Shown: positions 28,202 through 37,104 of the stretch, piece by piece
Layout: the number at the start of each line of letters is the position of its first letter
Position numbering within the stretch: the first letter of the stretch is position 1
Assembly: GCA_016742255.1 (NCBI GenBank)
Contig: JACVCB010000009.1
Coordinates: 1-64,000 of the forward strand
Length of the DNA: 64,000 nucleotides
Reading direction: 5' to 3'
DNA from: Leptospira sp.
GTDB taxonomy: Bacteria > Spirochaetota > Leptospiria > Leptospirales > Leptospiraceae
The notes under the pieces: generated by a model
Told to the model about the DNA's origin: nothing
What the model saw: the letters and a program-made list of their open reading frames with translations, nothing else
Databases searched by the model: none
Program-made: the position numbers and the translations under genes

Positions 28202-28714
28202 TTATTTTTTAGAATCTAAGATCTGGTTCCACTCATCCAAATACGGTTTAGCCACTTCCAATACTGAAGAGGCATCTCCTTCAATCGTAATGGATTCAAT
28301 TTTATCTCCCTGTTGGATGGAGTTCACAACTTCTTGGTCAGAGGCATCAACCACGGAACCAAACACAGAATGTTTTCCATCAAGCCATGGAGTTGGAACA
28401 TGTGTGATAAAAAATTGACTTCCATTGGTTCCAGGGCCTGCATTTGCCATTGAAAGGATTCCTGGTTTGTTGTGTTTTAAACTGGAATCAAATTCATCGC
28501 GGAATTTATACCCAGGTCCACCCGTTCCAGTTCCCTGTGGACAACCACCTTGGATCATAAAATCAGCAATGACTCGGTGGAATTTTAATCCATCATAGAA
28601 TTTCCTTTGTGCCAAATTCACAAAGTTGGCAACCGTATTCGGTGTTTTGTCAGGAGTAAGATCGATTCGGATTTCACCTTTATTGGTTTTGATAACAGCG
28701 CGTAAAGTACTCAT
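28202..28714 (-). CDS. Peptidyl-prolyl cis-trans isomerase (cyclophilin)
   Basis: About 170 residues from [10 protein letters not shown]; a GTG three codons upstream is possible. The core motifs are [21 protein letters not shown] (active-site Arg, Phe, Gln), [18 protein letters not shown] (substrate-binding Gln and Phe) and [15 protein letters not shown] (Trp and His). It is a bacterial cytoplasmic type without signal peptide. It speeds folding at prolines. It stands alone on the minus strand. Confidence 0.93.
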   Translation of the reverse strand: MSTLRAVIKTNKGEIRIDLTPDKTPNTVANFVNLAQRKFYDGLKFHRVIADFMIQGGCPQGTGTGGPGYKFRDEFDSSLKHNKPGILSMANAGPGTNGSQFFITHVPTPWLDGKHSVFGSVVDASDQEVVNSIQQGDKIESITIEGDASSVLEVAKPYLDEWNQILDSKK

Positions 28715-28820
28715 ACCTTTCACTCAATTTCTTTAAATTCCCCTGGCAAGTCGAAAAAAGGTTTGAGTTCTGATAGAAATAGAAGTTATACTCTTAGCGA
28801 TTTTGGAAATGGGTAAAGTT

Positions 28821-29375
28821 ATGAATCGAACCATCATTGTTTCACTCCTACTAATTACAGTTTCAATAGTGGCAAAACCCGTTGAAAAACAAAAAAAACA
28901 ACCAAAACTAAAACCCATTCCAAATCGGCTTATCGACTATGGTGAATTCAAAAAAATTGTCAATCGATCTGAGTCAGAACGCGAAAACCACCGCCTAACG
29001 GAGGATCAGTTTTTAAAGATGATGTCAGAAGATGGTGTTGTTGTCCTTGATGCAAGGAGCGAATATCGGTTTCGTTTATTGCATATCAAAGGTGCAGTGA
29101 ATTTACCTTTTACCGAATTTACAAAAGACAGTTTGGCTACTGTGATCCCAGAACCAAAATCCAAAATTTTAATTTATTGTAATAATAATTTTGAAGGCAA
29201 CGAACAAGCGTTTGCAGCCAAAAGCCCGGCGGCTTCCTTAAATTTATCTACTTACAATTCTCTAAAAGCGTATGGTTATTCAAACATTTTCGAATTGGGC
29301 CCACTACTGGATGTGAACCAAACCAAATTACCTCTAGTGAGTGAACCAAAAGAAAACCAAGCTCCCGCGGAATGA
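28821..29375 (+). CDS. Secreted rhodanese-domain protein
   Basis: About 184 residues from MNRTIIVSLLLITVSIVAKP, which is a clean signal peptide; earlier in-frame starts at 28803 and 28809 spoil it less well. A polar linker (EKQKKQPKLKPIP) precedes the rhodanese domain: VVVLDARSEYRFRLLHIKGA, LIYCNNNFEGNEQ with the catalytic Cys, then YNSLKAYGYSNIFELG. Periplasmic rhodaneses move sulfur or act in redox. The loop CNNNFEG is six to seven residues long, as in sulfurtransferases rather than phosphatases. Confidence 0.8.
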   Translation: MNRTIIVSLLLITVSIVAKPVEKQKKQPKLKPIPNRLIDYGEFKKIVNRSESERENHRLTEDQFLKMMSEDGVVVLDARSEYRFRLLHIKGAVNLPFTEFTKDSLATVIPEPKSKILIYCNNNFEGNEQAFAAKSPAASLNLSTYNSLKAYGYSNIFELGPLLDVNQTKLPLVSEPKENQAPAE

Positions 29376-29456
29376 ACCAAATCGAAATCAATACTTGTGA
29401 GTTTGGATCCTAGTTGATTGGATTTGAGATTGGAAATGGGTGAGAAGGTGAGATAA

Positions 29457-29488
29457 CCTGCAGAGAAAAACATTCGATTCTCTGCAGG
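29457..29488. terminator. Strong hairpin between convergent genes
   Basis: CCTGCAGAGAA (29457-29467) pairs perfectly with TTCTCTGCAGG (29478-29488) around ten bases. It lies between the rhodanese gene (+) and a lipoprotein gene (-). T-runs are weak on both sides, so it is a probable but not certain two-way terminator. Confidence 0.5.
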
Positions 29489-29508
29489 AAAATCTGATAA
29501 AAGAAAAT

Positions 29509-30735
29509 CTATTTATTTTTGAATTCGATTTCCACAACTCCACGTTTGGAACTGTTGATGTTGAGAGTTTTGCTACTCAAAAAACGGAAACTAGAATCCT
29601 TTTTATACATGAGCTCTTCTGCAAACATTGATTCCTTTCCTGGATAAGTAAGTTCCCATTCAGATCCATTCATTTCTGTTTTACGATCATTGATTTGTTT
29701 CACAGATGTGTATTCCATCAAATCGTTTTTGAAATTAATTGCATCTTCCAAAGCAAGTCCTTTGAACTTTAAGATCACAGTGTTTTGTTCTGTGAGTTTA
29801 AACCATTCATCTTTGATTTGTTTTCCTACTTTTACAGAAACAAGGTTTGCCCAGTCTTTCACTGCTTGTTCTCTGGAAACTTCTTGGGTAATGTCAGCAC
29901 CTCGGCCTTCCAAACTCCCTGATCCAAAAATTTTTCCATCACCCCATAATTGGATGATACGGTAAGGGCCTGTTGCCGCTGAACTTAAAAAATCAGTTTT
30001 TTTACCGCCAGGTAAGACTACAGGTTTTTGGTCAGTGGTTGTAACTTTTGCTACAATCAATACTTCCGCACCTGAATCTTGTGCCAGTGTGAGAAGGGGG
30101 CTACCTTCTTCTACAGAGGTAAGGTCAAGTTTTGCAAGGCTAGGATTTTTTTTGAGGAGGGCAGTGAGTTGGGAACTATCGACAACTTTATTCCCTTTTG
30201 TACGGAGTTTTTCAATGAGTTCCGCTTCAGCAATGTTAGTTGCTGATCCAATGGGATAGGATTTTCCATTCACAACGGTTTGGACAAGGACAGCGATCCT
30301 TGGGTTTCCTACATCGTCGAGGAGAGCATCCACCGCTGTAGAAAGTTTTGTTGCTTCCACTTCACAACGGACATTGAGACGGATCATGTCTTGGGAGTCC
30401 AATTTCCATTGTTCTTCACTGATGATATCGTATTTTTTGACAAAACTATCGGTTTTCCCATAGAGTTTGGATCCTAGGGATTGCCCATCAGAAACTCCCG
30501 ACTTTTCTGTGATTTGTTCTCCCACCAACTTACGGATGGCATTGAGTTTTGCATCTTTGAGTGCCTTGTTACGGGCAAGGGCTAAGTCTCCTTGGTAAAT
30601 GGGAGCCTCTCCCATAGCAGTAATCACATTGTCAGGTAAAGACGGGTTTTTTTGCGCGGAATTGGACCCAGCACATGCCAAGATGGTGAGGACTAGAATC
30701 CCAGTATAGGGAGCAATTCGAAGTCGATGAAGCAT
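29509..30735 (-). CDS. Lipoprotein with FlgT/LPP20-like N-terminal domain
   Basis: About 408 residues from MLHRLRIAPYTGILVLTILAC, where LTILAC is a spirochaete lipobox. An ATG three codons upstream (30744) is also possible; AAGGAG precedes both. Residues after the Cys include DNVITAMGEAPIYQGDLALA and RNKALKDAKLNAIRKLVGEQ, the pattern of the FlgT N-terminal/LPP20 fold. The middle (PRIAVLVQTVVNG) resembles the FlgT/CsgG middle domain. The likely place is the outer membrane or periplasm, maybe linked to secretion or motility; this is inference. Confidence 0.75.
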   Translation of the reverse strand: MLHRLRIAPYTGILVLTILACAGSNSAQKNPSLPDNVITAMGEAPIYQGDLALARNKALKDAKLNAIRKLVGEQITEKSGVSDGQSLGSKLYGKTDSFVKKYDIISEEQWKLDSQDMIRLNVRCEVEATKLSTAVDALLDDVGNPRIAVLVQTVVNGKSYPIGSATNIAEAELIEKLRTKGNKVVDSSQLTALLKKNPSLAKLDLTSVEEGSPLLTLAQDSGAEVLIVAKVTTTDQKPVVLPGGKKTDFLSSAATGPYRIIQLWGDGKIFGSGSLEGRGADITQEVSREQAVKDWANLVSVKVGKQIKDEWFKLTEQNTVILKFKGLALEDAINFKNDLMEYTSVKQINDRKTEMNGSEWELTYPGKESMFAEELMYKKDSSFRFLSSKTLNINSSKRGVVEIEFKNK

Positions 30736-30765
30736 GAAGGACATTTCTCCTTGAAGATTTGCTAT

Positions 30766-30771
30766 ATTATA
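30766..30771 (-). promoter_or_regulatory. Candidate -10 element for the FlgT-like lipoprotein gene
   Basis: On the minus strand a perfect TATAAT reads from 30771 to 30766. The -35 region 17 bases away (TTGGTC) is only a partial match. Transcription would start near 30759, leaving a short leader with AAGGAG. The region is shared with the divergent NamZ-like gene. Confidence 0.35.
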
Positions 30772-30786
30772 GAAACATATACTTAC

Positions 30787-32031
30787 ATGACCAATTACTT
30801 TTTTAGGTTTTCTCTCTCGTTTCTTGTCCTTGCTTGCCACGGGAACACGGTTCCGCAGTTTCGTGTCCACCCCGCTGATTCCAAAGTTCGATTGTCCCAG
30901 GACATTTTTTACGAAAAAATCCTTCCTACCATGGCGGGAAAAAAATTGATGCTTGCGACAAACCCTTCTGGAATTGGAACAAATCCAAAAAAGATCATTT
31001 CATCTCTCGAAAAACACAAAATAACATTAGAACATTTGATTGGTTTGGAACATGGATTCCTTGGGTTAGAGGAAGAATTTAGCCAAACTCCTGTTACTAT
31101 GGACTCTACCTTTAATCGTCCATTGTATCACATCTATAGGATCAAGGATTCCGAACTAAGAGACTTAGTGAAGGAAGTGGATTTTGTTTTATTTGATGTA
31201 CAAGATGTGGGAATGCGTTGTTACACATATTTAAGTGTACTCAAACGTCTGATGGATGCTTTAAAAAATACAAAAACCAAACTCATTGTTCTCGATCATA
31301 TCCATGTCGCGATGCACCTCCCACCTATGGGAGAAAAAATGAGTCCTAAACACCTAAACTTTGCAGGAGAATTTCCTTCCTTACTCATTACGGGGATGAC
31401 AACTGGAGAAGCTGCCCTATTTTATAATAAGGAATACTTAAAAGAATCTGTGGATTTGGATGTGATTCCGGTGGAAGGTTATAAACGTGGGATGTACTTT
31501 GAGGATACGGGAATCCCTTGGACAACACCTTCACCTAACTTACCAATGGTGGATTCCGCTAGGAATTATTTATCCCTTGTGTTACTAGAAGGTGTGAATG
31601 TATCAGTTGGACGAGGAACCCAAGCCCCTTTTGTTTATTTTGGTGCACCATGGATGACAAATCCTGAAGAACTTGCTACAAAACTCAGTGCCATCGGCAA
31701 CAAATCGTATTATTTTTCAACTGTGTATTTTAAACCTACCTTTGGTCCTCATAAGGGAAAAATTTGTTCAGGATTACGTATGAATTTAGTCAGACCAGAT
31801 TATGATCCTATGTTACTTGCTTATGAACTCATTCGGCTTATGAAAGAAACGTATCCAAATGATTTTAAGTGGAGTAAAGGTTCTACAAACCACTGGGTTG
31901 ACCAATTATGGGGGAATGATCATTTTCGTTCAGCCATCAACGATGGTAAATCCTATGTTGAGTTTCATAATACCTATCTTAGTGATGAAGAAAAAGAACG
32001 AAAAAAAATTGAGCCCTACTTAATCTACTAA
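30787..32031 (+). CDS. NamZ-like (DUF1343) lipoprotein, putative exo-N-acetylmuramidase
   Basis: About 414 residues from MTNYFFRFSLSFLVLACHGN, a lipoprotein signal (LVLAC). The earlier start at 30727 would hide the signal. The DUF1343 fold is clear: KLMLATNPSGIGTNPKK, LIGLEHGFLG, DFVLFDVQDVGMRCYTY, then LIVLDHIHVAMHLPP and LEGVNVSVGRGTQAPFVYFG. Family members remove terminal MurNAc from peptidoglycan fragments. The usual PNP-like motif (DRPNP) reads DHIHV here. It may take part in wall recycling, together with the amidase seen earlier. Confidence 0.82.
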   Translation: MTNYFFRFSLSFLVLACHGNTVPQFRVHPADSKVRLSQDIFYEKILPTMAGKKLMLATNPSGIGTNPKKIISSLEKHKITLEHLIGLEHGFLGLEEEFSQTPVTMDSTFNRPLYHIYRIKDSELRDLVKEVDFVLFDVQDVGMRCYTYLSVLKRLMDALKNTKTKLIVLDHIHVAMHLPPMGEKMSPKHLNFAGEFPSLLITGMTTGEAALFYNKEYLKESVDLDVIPVEGYKRGMYFEDTGIPWTTPSPNLPMVDSARNYLSLVLLEGVNVSVGRGTQAPFVYFGAPWMTNPEELATKLSAIGNKSYYFSTVYFKPTFGPHKGKICSGLRMNLVRPDYDPMLLAYELIRLMKETYPNDFKWSKGSTNHWVDQLWGNDHFRSAINDGKSYVEFHNTYLSDEEKERKKIEPYLIY

Positions 32032-32040
32032 GGATCCAAA

Positions 32041-32637
32041 ATGAAGTTTAAATTTACTTTTTTATTAGCCATTACTGTTTTGTTAGGTGCGGTTCACGCA
32101 TCGGAAACCAAAATCAAACAAATACCCAAACAAAAAACGGCAAAAGTATTAAAGTCTCTTGCCTATGCAACCATACGTTCCACTGTGATGGTGACTCATA
32201 CCAAATTTGATGAAAGAGAAGTCACTTACCAAACCTGTTCCGATGATTTTCCAAACATGCCGGGTGACTTTCCATGTAATTTTTTGGATGTAACAGGGAC
32301 TACCGACCAAGTGGAAACCGAGTCCGAAGTGAGTGATGCAGAATTTGCAATGGGAAGGGACCCAGAAGACATGAACCCAAGTGGAAAAATCCACATCAAA
32401 GTATCGAAGGAGAAATCACGAAATTTAAATGGGACAGTGATTTACCTAGGAGAAGGTGAAAACAAGTTATCTCTTTTTTATTCACCCAAAGGACAAATCT
32501 CTCATTACCTATACCAAAAAATGATCGTGATCTTTGTGTGGAAGAAAACAGAAGATTCCCCTTCCTTGGCACAAATTTATTTTGTGAAAGTGAATGATGA
32601 ATTTTTTCCAGAAGAAGTGAAGGAATTTACCTTTTAG
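32041..32637 (+). CDS. Hypothetical secreted protein
   Basis: A 198-residue protein with a clear signal peptide (FKFTFLLAITVLLGAVHAS). The mature part has one Cys pair (YQTCSDDFPNMPGDFPCNF) that may form a disulfide, and a mixed beta-rich tail ending EEVKEFTF. I do not recognise a family. It begins nine bases after the NamZ-like gene and three bases before the DUF2797 gene, so these are likely one operon. Confidence 0.7.
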   Translation: MKFKFTFLLAITVLLGAVHASETKIKQIPKQKTAKVLKSLAYATIRSTVMVTHTKFDEREVTYQTCSDDFPNMPGDFPCNFLDVTGTTDQVETESEVSDAEFAMGRDPEDMNPSGKIHIKVSKEKSRNLNGTVIYLGEGENKLSLFYSPKGQISHYLYQKMIVIFVWKKTEDSPSLAQIYFVKVNDEFFPEEVKEFTF

Positions 32638-32640
32638 TCC

Positions 32641-33516
32641 ATGCCAAGTTTCCAAGGTTATGTTCGAAAGATGTCTCATAAAGGGACAAAACCTGTTTCC
32701 TATTTTTGGGAATATGCAAATTATATTGAGGACAAAAAAACAAAAACAATTGAAGGTAAAGAACTAACTTCAGATGTACCAATCGAATCCTTTCTAGGCA
32801 AAAAAATTTCACTCACTACAAATGATGAAATTCGCTGTATGCACTGCGGAAAAAAAACAAAAAAGTCATTTAACCAAGGTTATTGTTTTGTTTGTTTTTC
32901 GAAGTTAGCAGAAAATGATCTTTGTATCATGCGCCCAGAAACTTGCCACCATCACAAAGGAACATGCCGTGATACTGAATGGGGGAATACTCATTGTTTT
33001 AAAAAACACATTGTATACTTTGCCAATTCCAGTGGAATGAAAGTTGGAATCACAAAAGAAAATCCTGTCACAAACCGATGGGTAGACCAAGGTGCCAAAT
33101 TCGGAATCCCCATTTTGGAGGTGAATTCCAGAAGGGACGCAGGCATTTTAGAACATTTTCTCAGTCAATTTTTACCTGATAAAACATCCTGGCAAAAAAT
33201 GGTAGCAGGAGATCCGGGAGTCATTGATCTCAAAAAAGAAGCTGTTAAATTTTTAAACCATTTAGAAAAAAATGAATTTTTTTCTCCTATCGAAACCAAA
33301 CAAAAGTTAATCTGGAAACCTATCCTTACAGAAGAAATGATGGAAATCGATTACCCGATTTTATCTTATCCCTCTAAAATAAAATCATTAAAACTCACAA
33401 AAGAAACACCAGTTGAAGGAACCCTTGTTGGAATAAAGGGTCAATACTTGTTGTTTGACACTGGTGTCATCAATATTCGAAGTTTAGGTGGTCTTTGGAT
33501 TGAATTCTCCGCCTAA
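32641..33516 (+). CDS. DUF2797 protein
   Basis: A 291-residue soluble protein of the DUF2797 family: a zinc-ribbon-like part (CMHCGKKTKKSFNQGYCFVC), a His/Cys cluster (RPETCHHHKGTC), and the GIY-YIG-like core (HIVYFANSSGMKVGITKENP) with RDAGILEHFLSQFLPD. The cysteines likely bind zinc. No member has a firmly known role that I can state; the nuclease-like core suggests nucleic acid work. It overlaps the RluA gene by about 17 bases. Confidence 0.8.
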   Translation: MPSFQGYVRKMSHKGTKPVSYFWEYANYIEDKKTKTIEGKELTSDVPIESFLGKKISLTTNDEIRCMHCGKKTKKSFNQGYCFVCFSKLAENDLCIMRPETCHHHKGTCRDTEWGNTHCFKKHIVYFANSSGMKVGITKENPVTNRWVDQGAKFGIPILEVNSRRDAGILEHFLSQFLPDKTSWQKMVAGDPGVIDLKKEAVKFLNHLEKNEFFSPIETKQKLIWKPILTEEMMEIDYPILSYPSKIKSLKLTKETPVEGTLVGIKGQYLLFDTGVINIRSLGGLWIEFSA

Positions 33517-34219
33517 CTTCATTCCATTAGGAAATCAGTATACCACCCGTATCTTATTTGAATGTGAGGATTTTTTACTCGCAGAAAAACCGGAAGGAAT
33601 TCCTGTCCATGAAACAAAAGACCCAAATCGTCTGGACTTTACTCGATTACTTGCAAATCATTTACAAATTCCTGAACTAAGGACTGTCAATCGATTGGAT
33701 CTTGGTACGAGTGGAATTGTCTTACTCGGAAAAAATAAAGACAAAAACCTGGAACTAGACCAGTTATTAAAAAATGCAGAGAAAACCTATATTTTTTTAT
33801 CTGATGGAATTCCAAATTGGAAAGAACACCGAATGGAATGTTTTATAAAAGATGGGAATAAACAAGTAAATATCGTAAGGAGTGGAGGTAAAAAAGCAAT
33901 CACGGAGTTTACCATCCTCGAATCTGATGAAAAAAAGAATATATCTTTTGGGCTTGCAAAAATTTTAACCGGAAGAAGACACCAAATTCGTGTTATGCTT
34001 TCTTCTTTGGGTTTTCCTGTCCTAGGAGATACTTTGTATGGGAAAAAAGAAAAAGGAGAAAAACGAATGTATCTCCATTCGTTTCGATTTTCCTTTACTG
34101 ACTTACAGGGCCAAAATCATATGGTAGAGACAGGTATTCCTTCTGATTGGATGGGAAGAATGCCATCAATATCTAAATCTCAAATTCCAATGAGAAATCA
34201 AATTCGCTATGAATCGTGA
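33500..34219 (+). CDS. RluA-family pseudouridine synthase
   Basis: About 239 residues from TTG 33500, which has AGGTGG eight bases upstream; a GTG at 33488 is the alternative. The fold starts with FLLAEKPEGIPVHE, and the catalytic Asp sits in VNRLDLGTSGIVLLGK, where the family normally has HRLD. Later parts match: LAKILTGRRHQIRVMLSSLG, and PVLGDTLYG. It isomerises uridine in rRNA or tRNA; the target is unknown. It overlaps the next gene by 11 bases. Confidence 0.85.
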   Translation: MNSPPNFIPLGNQYTTRILFECEDFLLAEKPEGIPVHETKDPNRLDFTRLLANHLQIPELRTVNRLDLGTSGIVLLGKNKDKNLELDQLLKNAEKTYIFLSDGIPNWKEHRMECFIKDGNKQVNIVRSGGKKAITEFTILESDEKKNISFGLAKILTGRRHQIRVMLSSLGFPVLGDTLYGKKEKGEKRMYLHSFRFSFTDLQGQNHMVETGIPSDWMGRMPSISKSQIPMRNQIRYES

Positions 34220-34700
34220 ACCATTTATTTTGTTTCTAAAAGAACAAAAACTTTATAAAAATCTTACATCAGTTTCCAAATTGATCTCGATTAGTTTTTT
34301 AGCCATCTATTTGTATTTATTGTTTAGCTCACGTTATACGGCAAGTCCCTTGATTGTAGTAATTAATTATTTGGCTATTTTTACTGGATTTTCTGGACTT
34401 ATTCGGTTTAAATACTTTGAAATTCCTAGTATATTATTGTCTGTTTCTGAGTTGGGTTTGGATTCTCCTTTTTATCAATTGAAACTTGAAGAAAAAAAAC
34501 ATGTTTGGAGAAAGTCAGGGAAAGAAGTTGAGTTACCAGAAAATCCCAGTCCCGATTGGATTGTCAGTACTTTGCAATTACATGACAGATTCCCTTGGAA
34601 ACGAATTGGAAAACTCTATTTAGGTTTTTATCTCACAGTGATCTGTATTTCTGTGTATTACCTTACTTCTGTTTATTTAGAAACAGGATTTCAAAACTAA
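34209..34700 (+). CDS. Hypothetical membrane protein
   Basis: A 163-residue protein with three membrane segments: about residues 25-40 ([15 protein letters not shown]), 48-65 ([18 protein letters not shown]) and 138-155 ([17 protein letters not shown]). A soluble loop of about 70 residues lies between the second and third ([17 protein letters not shown]). No family is recognised. It overlaps the pseudouridine synthase gene. Confidence 0.65.
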   Translation: MNREPFILFLKEQKLYKNLTSVSKLISISFLAIYLYLLFSSRYTASPLIVVINYLAIFTGFSGLIRFKYFEIPSILLSVSELGLDSPFYQLKLEEKKHVWRKSGKEVELPENPSPDWIVSTLQLHDRFPWKRIGKLYLGFYLTVICISVYYLTSVYLETGFQN

Positions 34701-34749
34701 GACAACATTTTTCCTTGTCCCTAAGGCTTGGTTCAAAAAACCTATCCTT

Positions 34750-35847
34750 ATGGCTTTGAATTGTGGCATTGTAGGTCTCCCGAACGTCGGTAAGTCGACT
34801 ATTTTTAACGCACTCACAAAAGCAGGCGCTCAGGCTGCGAATTATCCTTTTTGTACCATCGAACCAAATACGGGTGTTGTGGAAGTTCCTGATGAAAGAT
34901 TAAACCGCCTGGCTGAAATCTATAAACCAAAACGTACAGTTCCCACAATGATTGAGTTTGTGGACATTGCTGGACTTGTAAAAGGGGCAAGCCAAGGGGA
35001 AGGGCTCGGAAACCAATTTTTATCCCACATTCGGGAAGTAGATGCGATTTGCCATGTTGTAAGAGCCTTCCAAGATGAAAATATAACACATGTTCATGGA
35101 AAAGTTGATCCTATAGAAGACATCACAGTCATCAATTACGAACTCATCCTTGCCGATTTGGACAGTTTAGAAAAACAACAACAACGAGTTTCAAAAACTG
35201 CCAAAACTGGAAATAAAGAAGCAGCAGAAATTTTATCAGTGATGGATAAAATTTTGGAAGCACTTAAAAAAGGGAATAGGGCTTCTACAGTTGAATTAAA
35301 CGAAGAAGAGTTAAAAATCGCAAAAAAATTCAATTTAATTACCATTAAGCCCGTGTTATACGTAGCCAATATCCTTGATTCAGATGTAAAATCAACTGAC
35401 AACCCACTTGTTAAAACCATCACTGACTTTGCAAACAAAGAAGGAGCACCAGTTGTTGTTTTATGTGGTCGATTTGAAGAAGAAATCTCTGGACTTGAAA
35501 AAGAAGACCAATTGGCATTTTTAGAAGAGATTGGAGAAAAAGAATCAGGCCTTTCTCGTATGATTCGTGCTTCCTACCAACTGTTAGGCCTACTTACTTT
35601 TTTTACAGCAGGTGTGGAGGAAGTAAGAGCTTGGACAACCAAACAAGGTAGTTCTGGTCCCATTGCTGCTAGTGTCATCCATTCTGATTTTGAAAAAGGT
35701 TACATCCGTGCGGAAGTGATGCGTTATGAAGACTTAGATCGGACTGGTGATGCAGCAAAAGTAAAAGAAGAAGGGAAACTCCGCGTGGAAGGAAAGGAAT
35801 ACATTGTCCAAGATGGAGATGTGATTTATTTCCGAGTGAACGCGTAA
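34750..35847 (+). CDS. ychF: Redox-regulated ATPase YchF (OLA1 family)
   Basis: A 365-residue P-loop protein of the Obg-like group. It has [15 protein letters not shown] (Walker A), [19 protein letters not shown] (switch/G3), FEEEISGLE, and a C-terminal TGS-like domain ([33 protein letters not shown]). The G4 motif NxxE reads ANILDSD here. YchF binds ATP rather than GTP and associates with ribosomes. A terminator follows six bases later. Confidence 0.95.
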   Translation: MALNCGIVGLPNVGKSTIFNALTKAGAQAANYPFCTIEPNTGVVEVPDERLNRLAEIYKPKRTVPTMIEFVDIAGLVKGASQGEGLGNQFLSHIREVDAICHVVRAFQDENITHVHGKVDPIEDITVINYELILADLDSLEKQQQRVSKTAKTGNKEAAEILSVMDKILEALKKGNRASTVELNEEELKIAKKFNLITIKPVLYVANILDSDVKSTDNPLVKTITDFANKEGAPVVVLCGRFEEEISGLEKEDQLAFLEEIGEKESGLSRMIRASYQLLGLLTFFTAGVEEVRAWTTKQGSSGPIAASVIHSDFEKGYIRAEVMRYEDLDRTGDAAKVKEEGKLRVEGKEYIVQDGDVIYFRVNA

Positions 35848-35852
35848 AAAAA

Positions 35853-35872
35853 ATCCCGACTTTCGTCGGGAT
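35853..35872. terminator. Rho-independent terminator after ychF
   Basis: ATCCCGAC (35853-35860) pairs with GTCGGGAT (35865-35872) around TTTC. There is an A-run before it (35846-35855) and T-rich sequence after, so it can work in both directions, ending ychF and perhaps the CHAT/ECF operon. Confidence 0.75.
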
Positions 35873-35985
35873 GTCTTTAAGTGTGAACTAGTTTGGAAAA
35901 AGAAAGTAGTTACCAAAAGGTAGGTCCACTTCTCTCACTATCAATTGCTTATTGTTTCCTGTTTATTGCACACCTTCCAAAAAAA

Positions 35986-36516
35986 TTACGATTGTAACAT
36001 AAAATGATACCTACCAATTTCTTTGCCAGATTCAAAAATGGCAAGCTCTGGGCTGGAATCCAAGGTGATGGGTGAGTCAAACATCGATTGGCTACCTAGT
36101 TTGGGTAAGGTTTCTACTGGAGTTCCATCCAAAAATAATTTTGCTGATAACCTTTCTGCATTGGATGCTTCTACCGATAAAAACACTTGGTTTTTTTCTG
36201 GATTTGGTTGGAAAACAAAATCCAGATCCCTTCCTGCCACCTGTCTGTGGACTCGGAATGCACCTAGGTTTCCCTGTCCTCTGAGAGCCATCTGGGAAGT
36301 GTGTAGTGTGGCATTTTCCCAGTCACTCATGAGCACCTTCCAGGAACCGTTTAAAAACTGTAGGTAAATTCGGATTTTGGAATCAGGATTTGGGACTACC
36401 GTTTGTAAGATCCTACTGAGGGTGGAAGGATCCACTTCTTCCCCTTGGGACATGAGATACATGGCTTCTTTCAGTTTGAGTCGGTTCATAAATGGATTCG
36501 GATCTTTTGTCTCCAT
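35986..36516 (-). CDS. Hypothetical soluble protein, last gene of the CHAT/ECF operon
   Basis: A 176-residue protein without signal peptide or membrane segment. A short helical start (NRLKLKEAMYLMSQGEEVDP) is followed by strands rich in aromatic residues (KIRIYLQFLNGSWKVLMSDW) and a C-terminal Ig-like part (AKLFLDGTPVETLPK, ELAIFESGKEIGRYHFML). No family is recognised. It begins 18 bases after the ECF sigma stop. By position it could be a sigma inhibitor or a substrate of the CHAT protease, but that is only inference. Confidence 0.7.
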   Translation of the reverse strand: METKDPNPFMNRLKLKEAMYLMSQGEEVDPSTLSRILQTVVPNPDSKIRIYLQFLNGSWKVLMSDWENATLHTSQMALRGQGNLGAFRVHRQVAGRDLDFVFQPNPEKNQVFLSVEASNAERLSAKLFLDGTPVETLPKLGSQSMFDSPITLDSSPELAIFESGKEIGRYHFMLQS

Positions 36517-36534
36517 ACTATTGATGTCCCCCCA

Positions 36535-37104
36535 TTACGGCTTTATTTCCTTGGTTTGTAATTTTTTTATCTTTTCTTTGGCACGATTGGCCCTTGCTAG
36601 TACTGTTCCGATAGGAACTTCTAATATTTCAGCGATTTCTTTGAATTTATACCCTTTGAGTCGTAAGATGAGGATTTCCTTATGGGGTTCATCTAATGAT
36701 TCAATGAGATCGTAAAACTCCTTTTTTTCTTCCCATTCGAAATAAACATCCTCTTGGGTTAACCTCTCATCCAGAATATCAATGCTCAAATCGAGAGAAA
36801 TCCCTTCTCTATATTCGGTTCGGCGAATGCTCCGTGTTTGGGACATACTGATGTTTTTGGCAATTTCGTTTAAATAGATAATAAAGGCAGGTAAACTTTC
36901 CCCTTTGAACTTACGTAATAATTGGTAGTCATTTTCTGTGAGTTTTAAATACACAAGTTGGGAAGTATCTACCACTTCTTCTCTTGGTACGTAATGTGCG
37001 CAAGTTCCAATGATCAGACGATGGAATTTTTGGATAAGTGTTTGCCATGCCTCTCTTTTCCCGAGTAAACAATTATCGATTAAACTCCGTATCTCATCAC
37101 TCAT
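36535..37104 (-). CDS. ECF-type RNA polymerase sigma factor in the CHAT operon
   Basis: About 189 residues from MSDEIRSLIDNCLLGKREAW. The ATG at 37104 overlaps the stop of the gene upstream (ATGA), which decides the start; the open frame from 37137 is not needed. Region 2 is IYLNEIAKNISMSQTRSIRR, and region 4 is YKFKEIAEILEVPIGTVLARANRAKEKIKKL in outline (HTH at LEVPIGTVLARANRAK). No anti-sigma gene of the usual single-helix type follows; the neighbours are a secreted protein, a CHAT protease and a soluble protein. Confidence 0.88.
   Translation of the reverse strand: MSDEIRSLIDNCLLGKREAWQTLIQKFHRLIIGTCAHYVPREEVVDTSQLVYLKLTENDYQLLRKFKGESLPAFIIYLNEIAKNISMSQTRSIRRTEYREGISLDLSIDILDERLTQEDVYFEWEEKKEFYDLIESLDEPHKEILILRLKGYKFKEIAEILEVPIGTVLARANRAKEKIKKLQTKEIKP

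Noticed and set aside
35848..35985. Possible toxin-antitoxin or small gene between ychF and the CHAT operon
   Set aside because: Only a two-way terminator and AT-rich sequence are present; no supported frame.
36023..36367. Plus-strand frames opposite the last gene of the CHAT operon
   Set aside because: They lack a ribosome site and family pattern, and the minus-strand gene fits the operon spacing.
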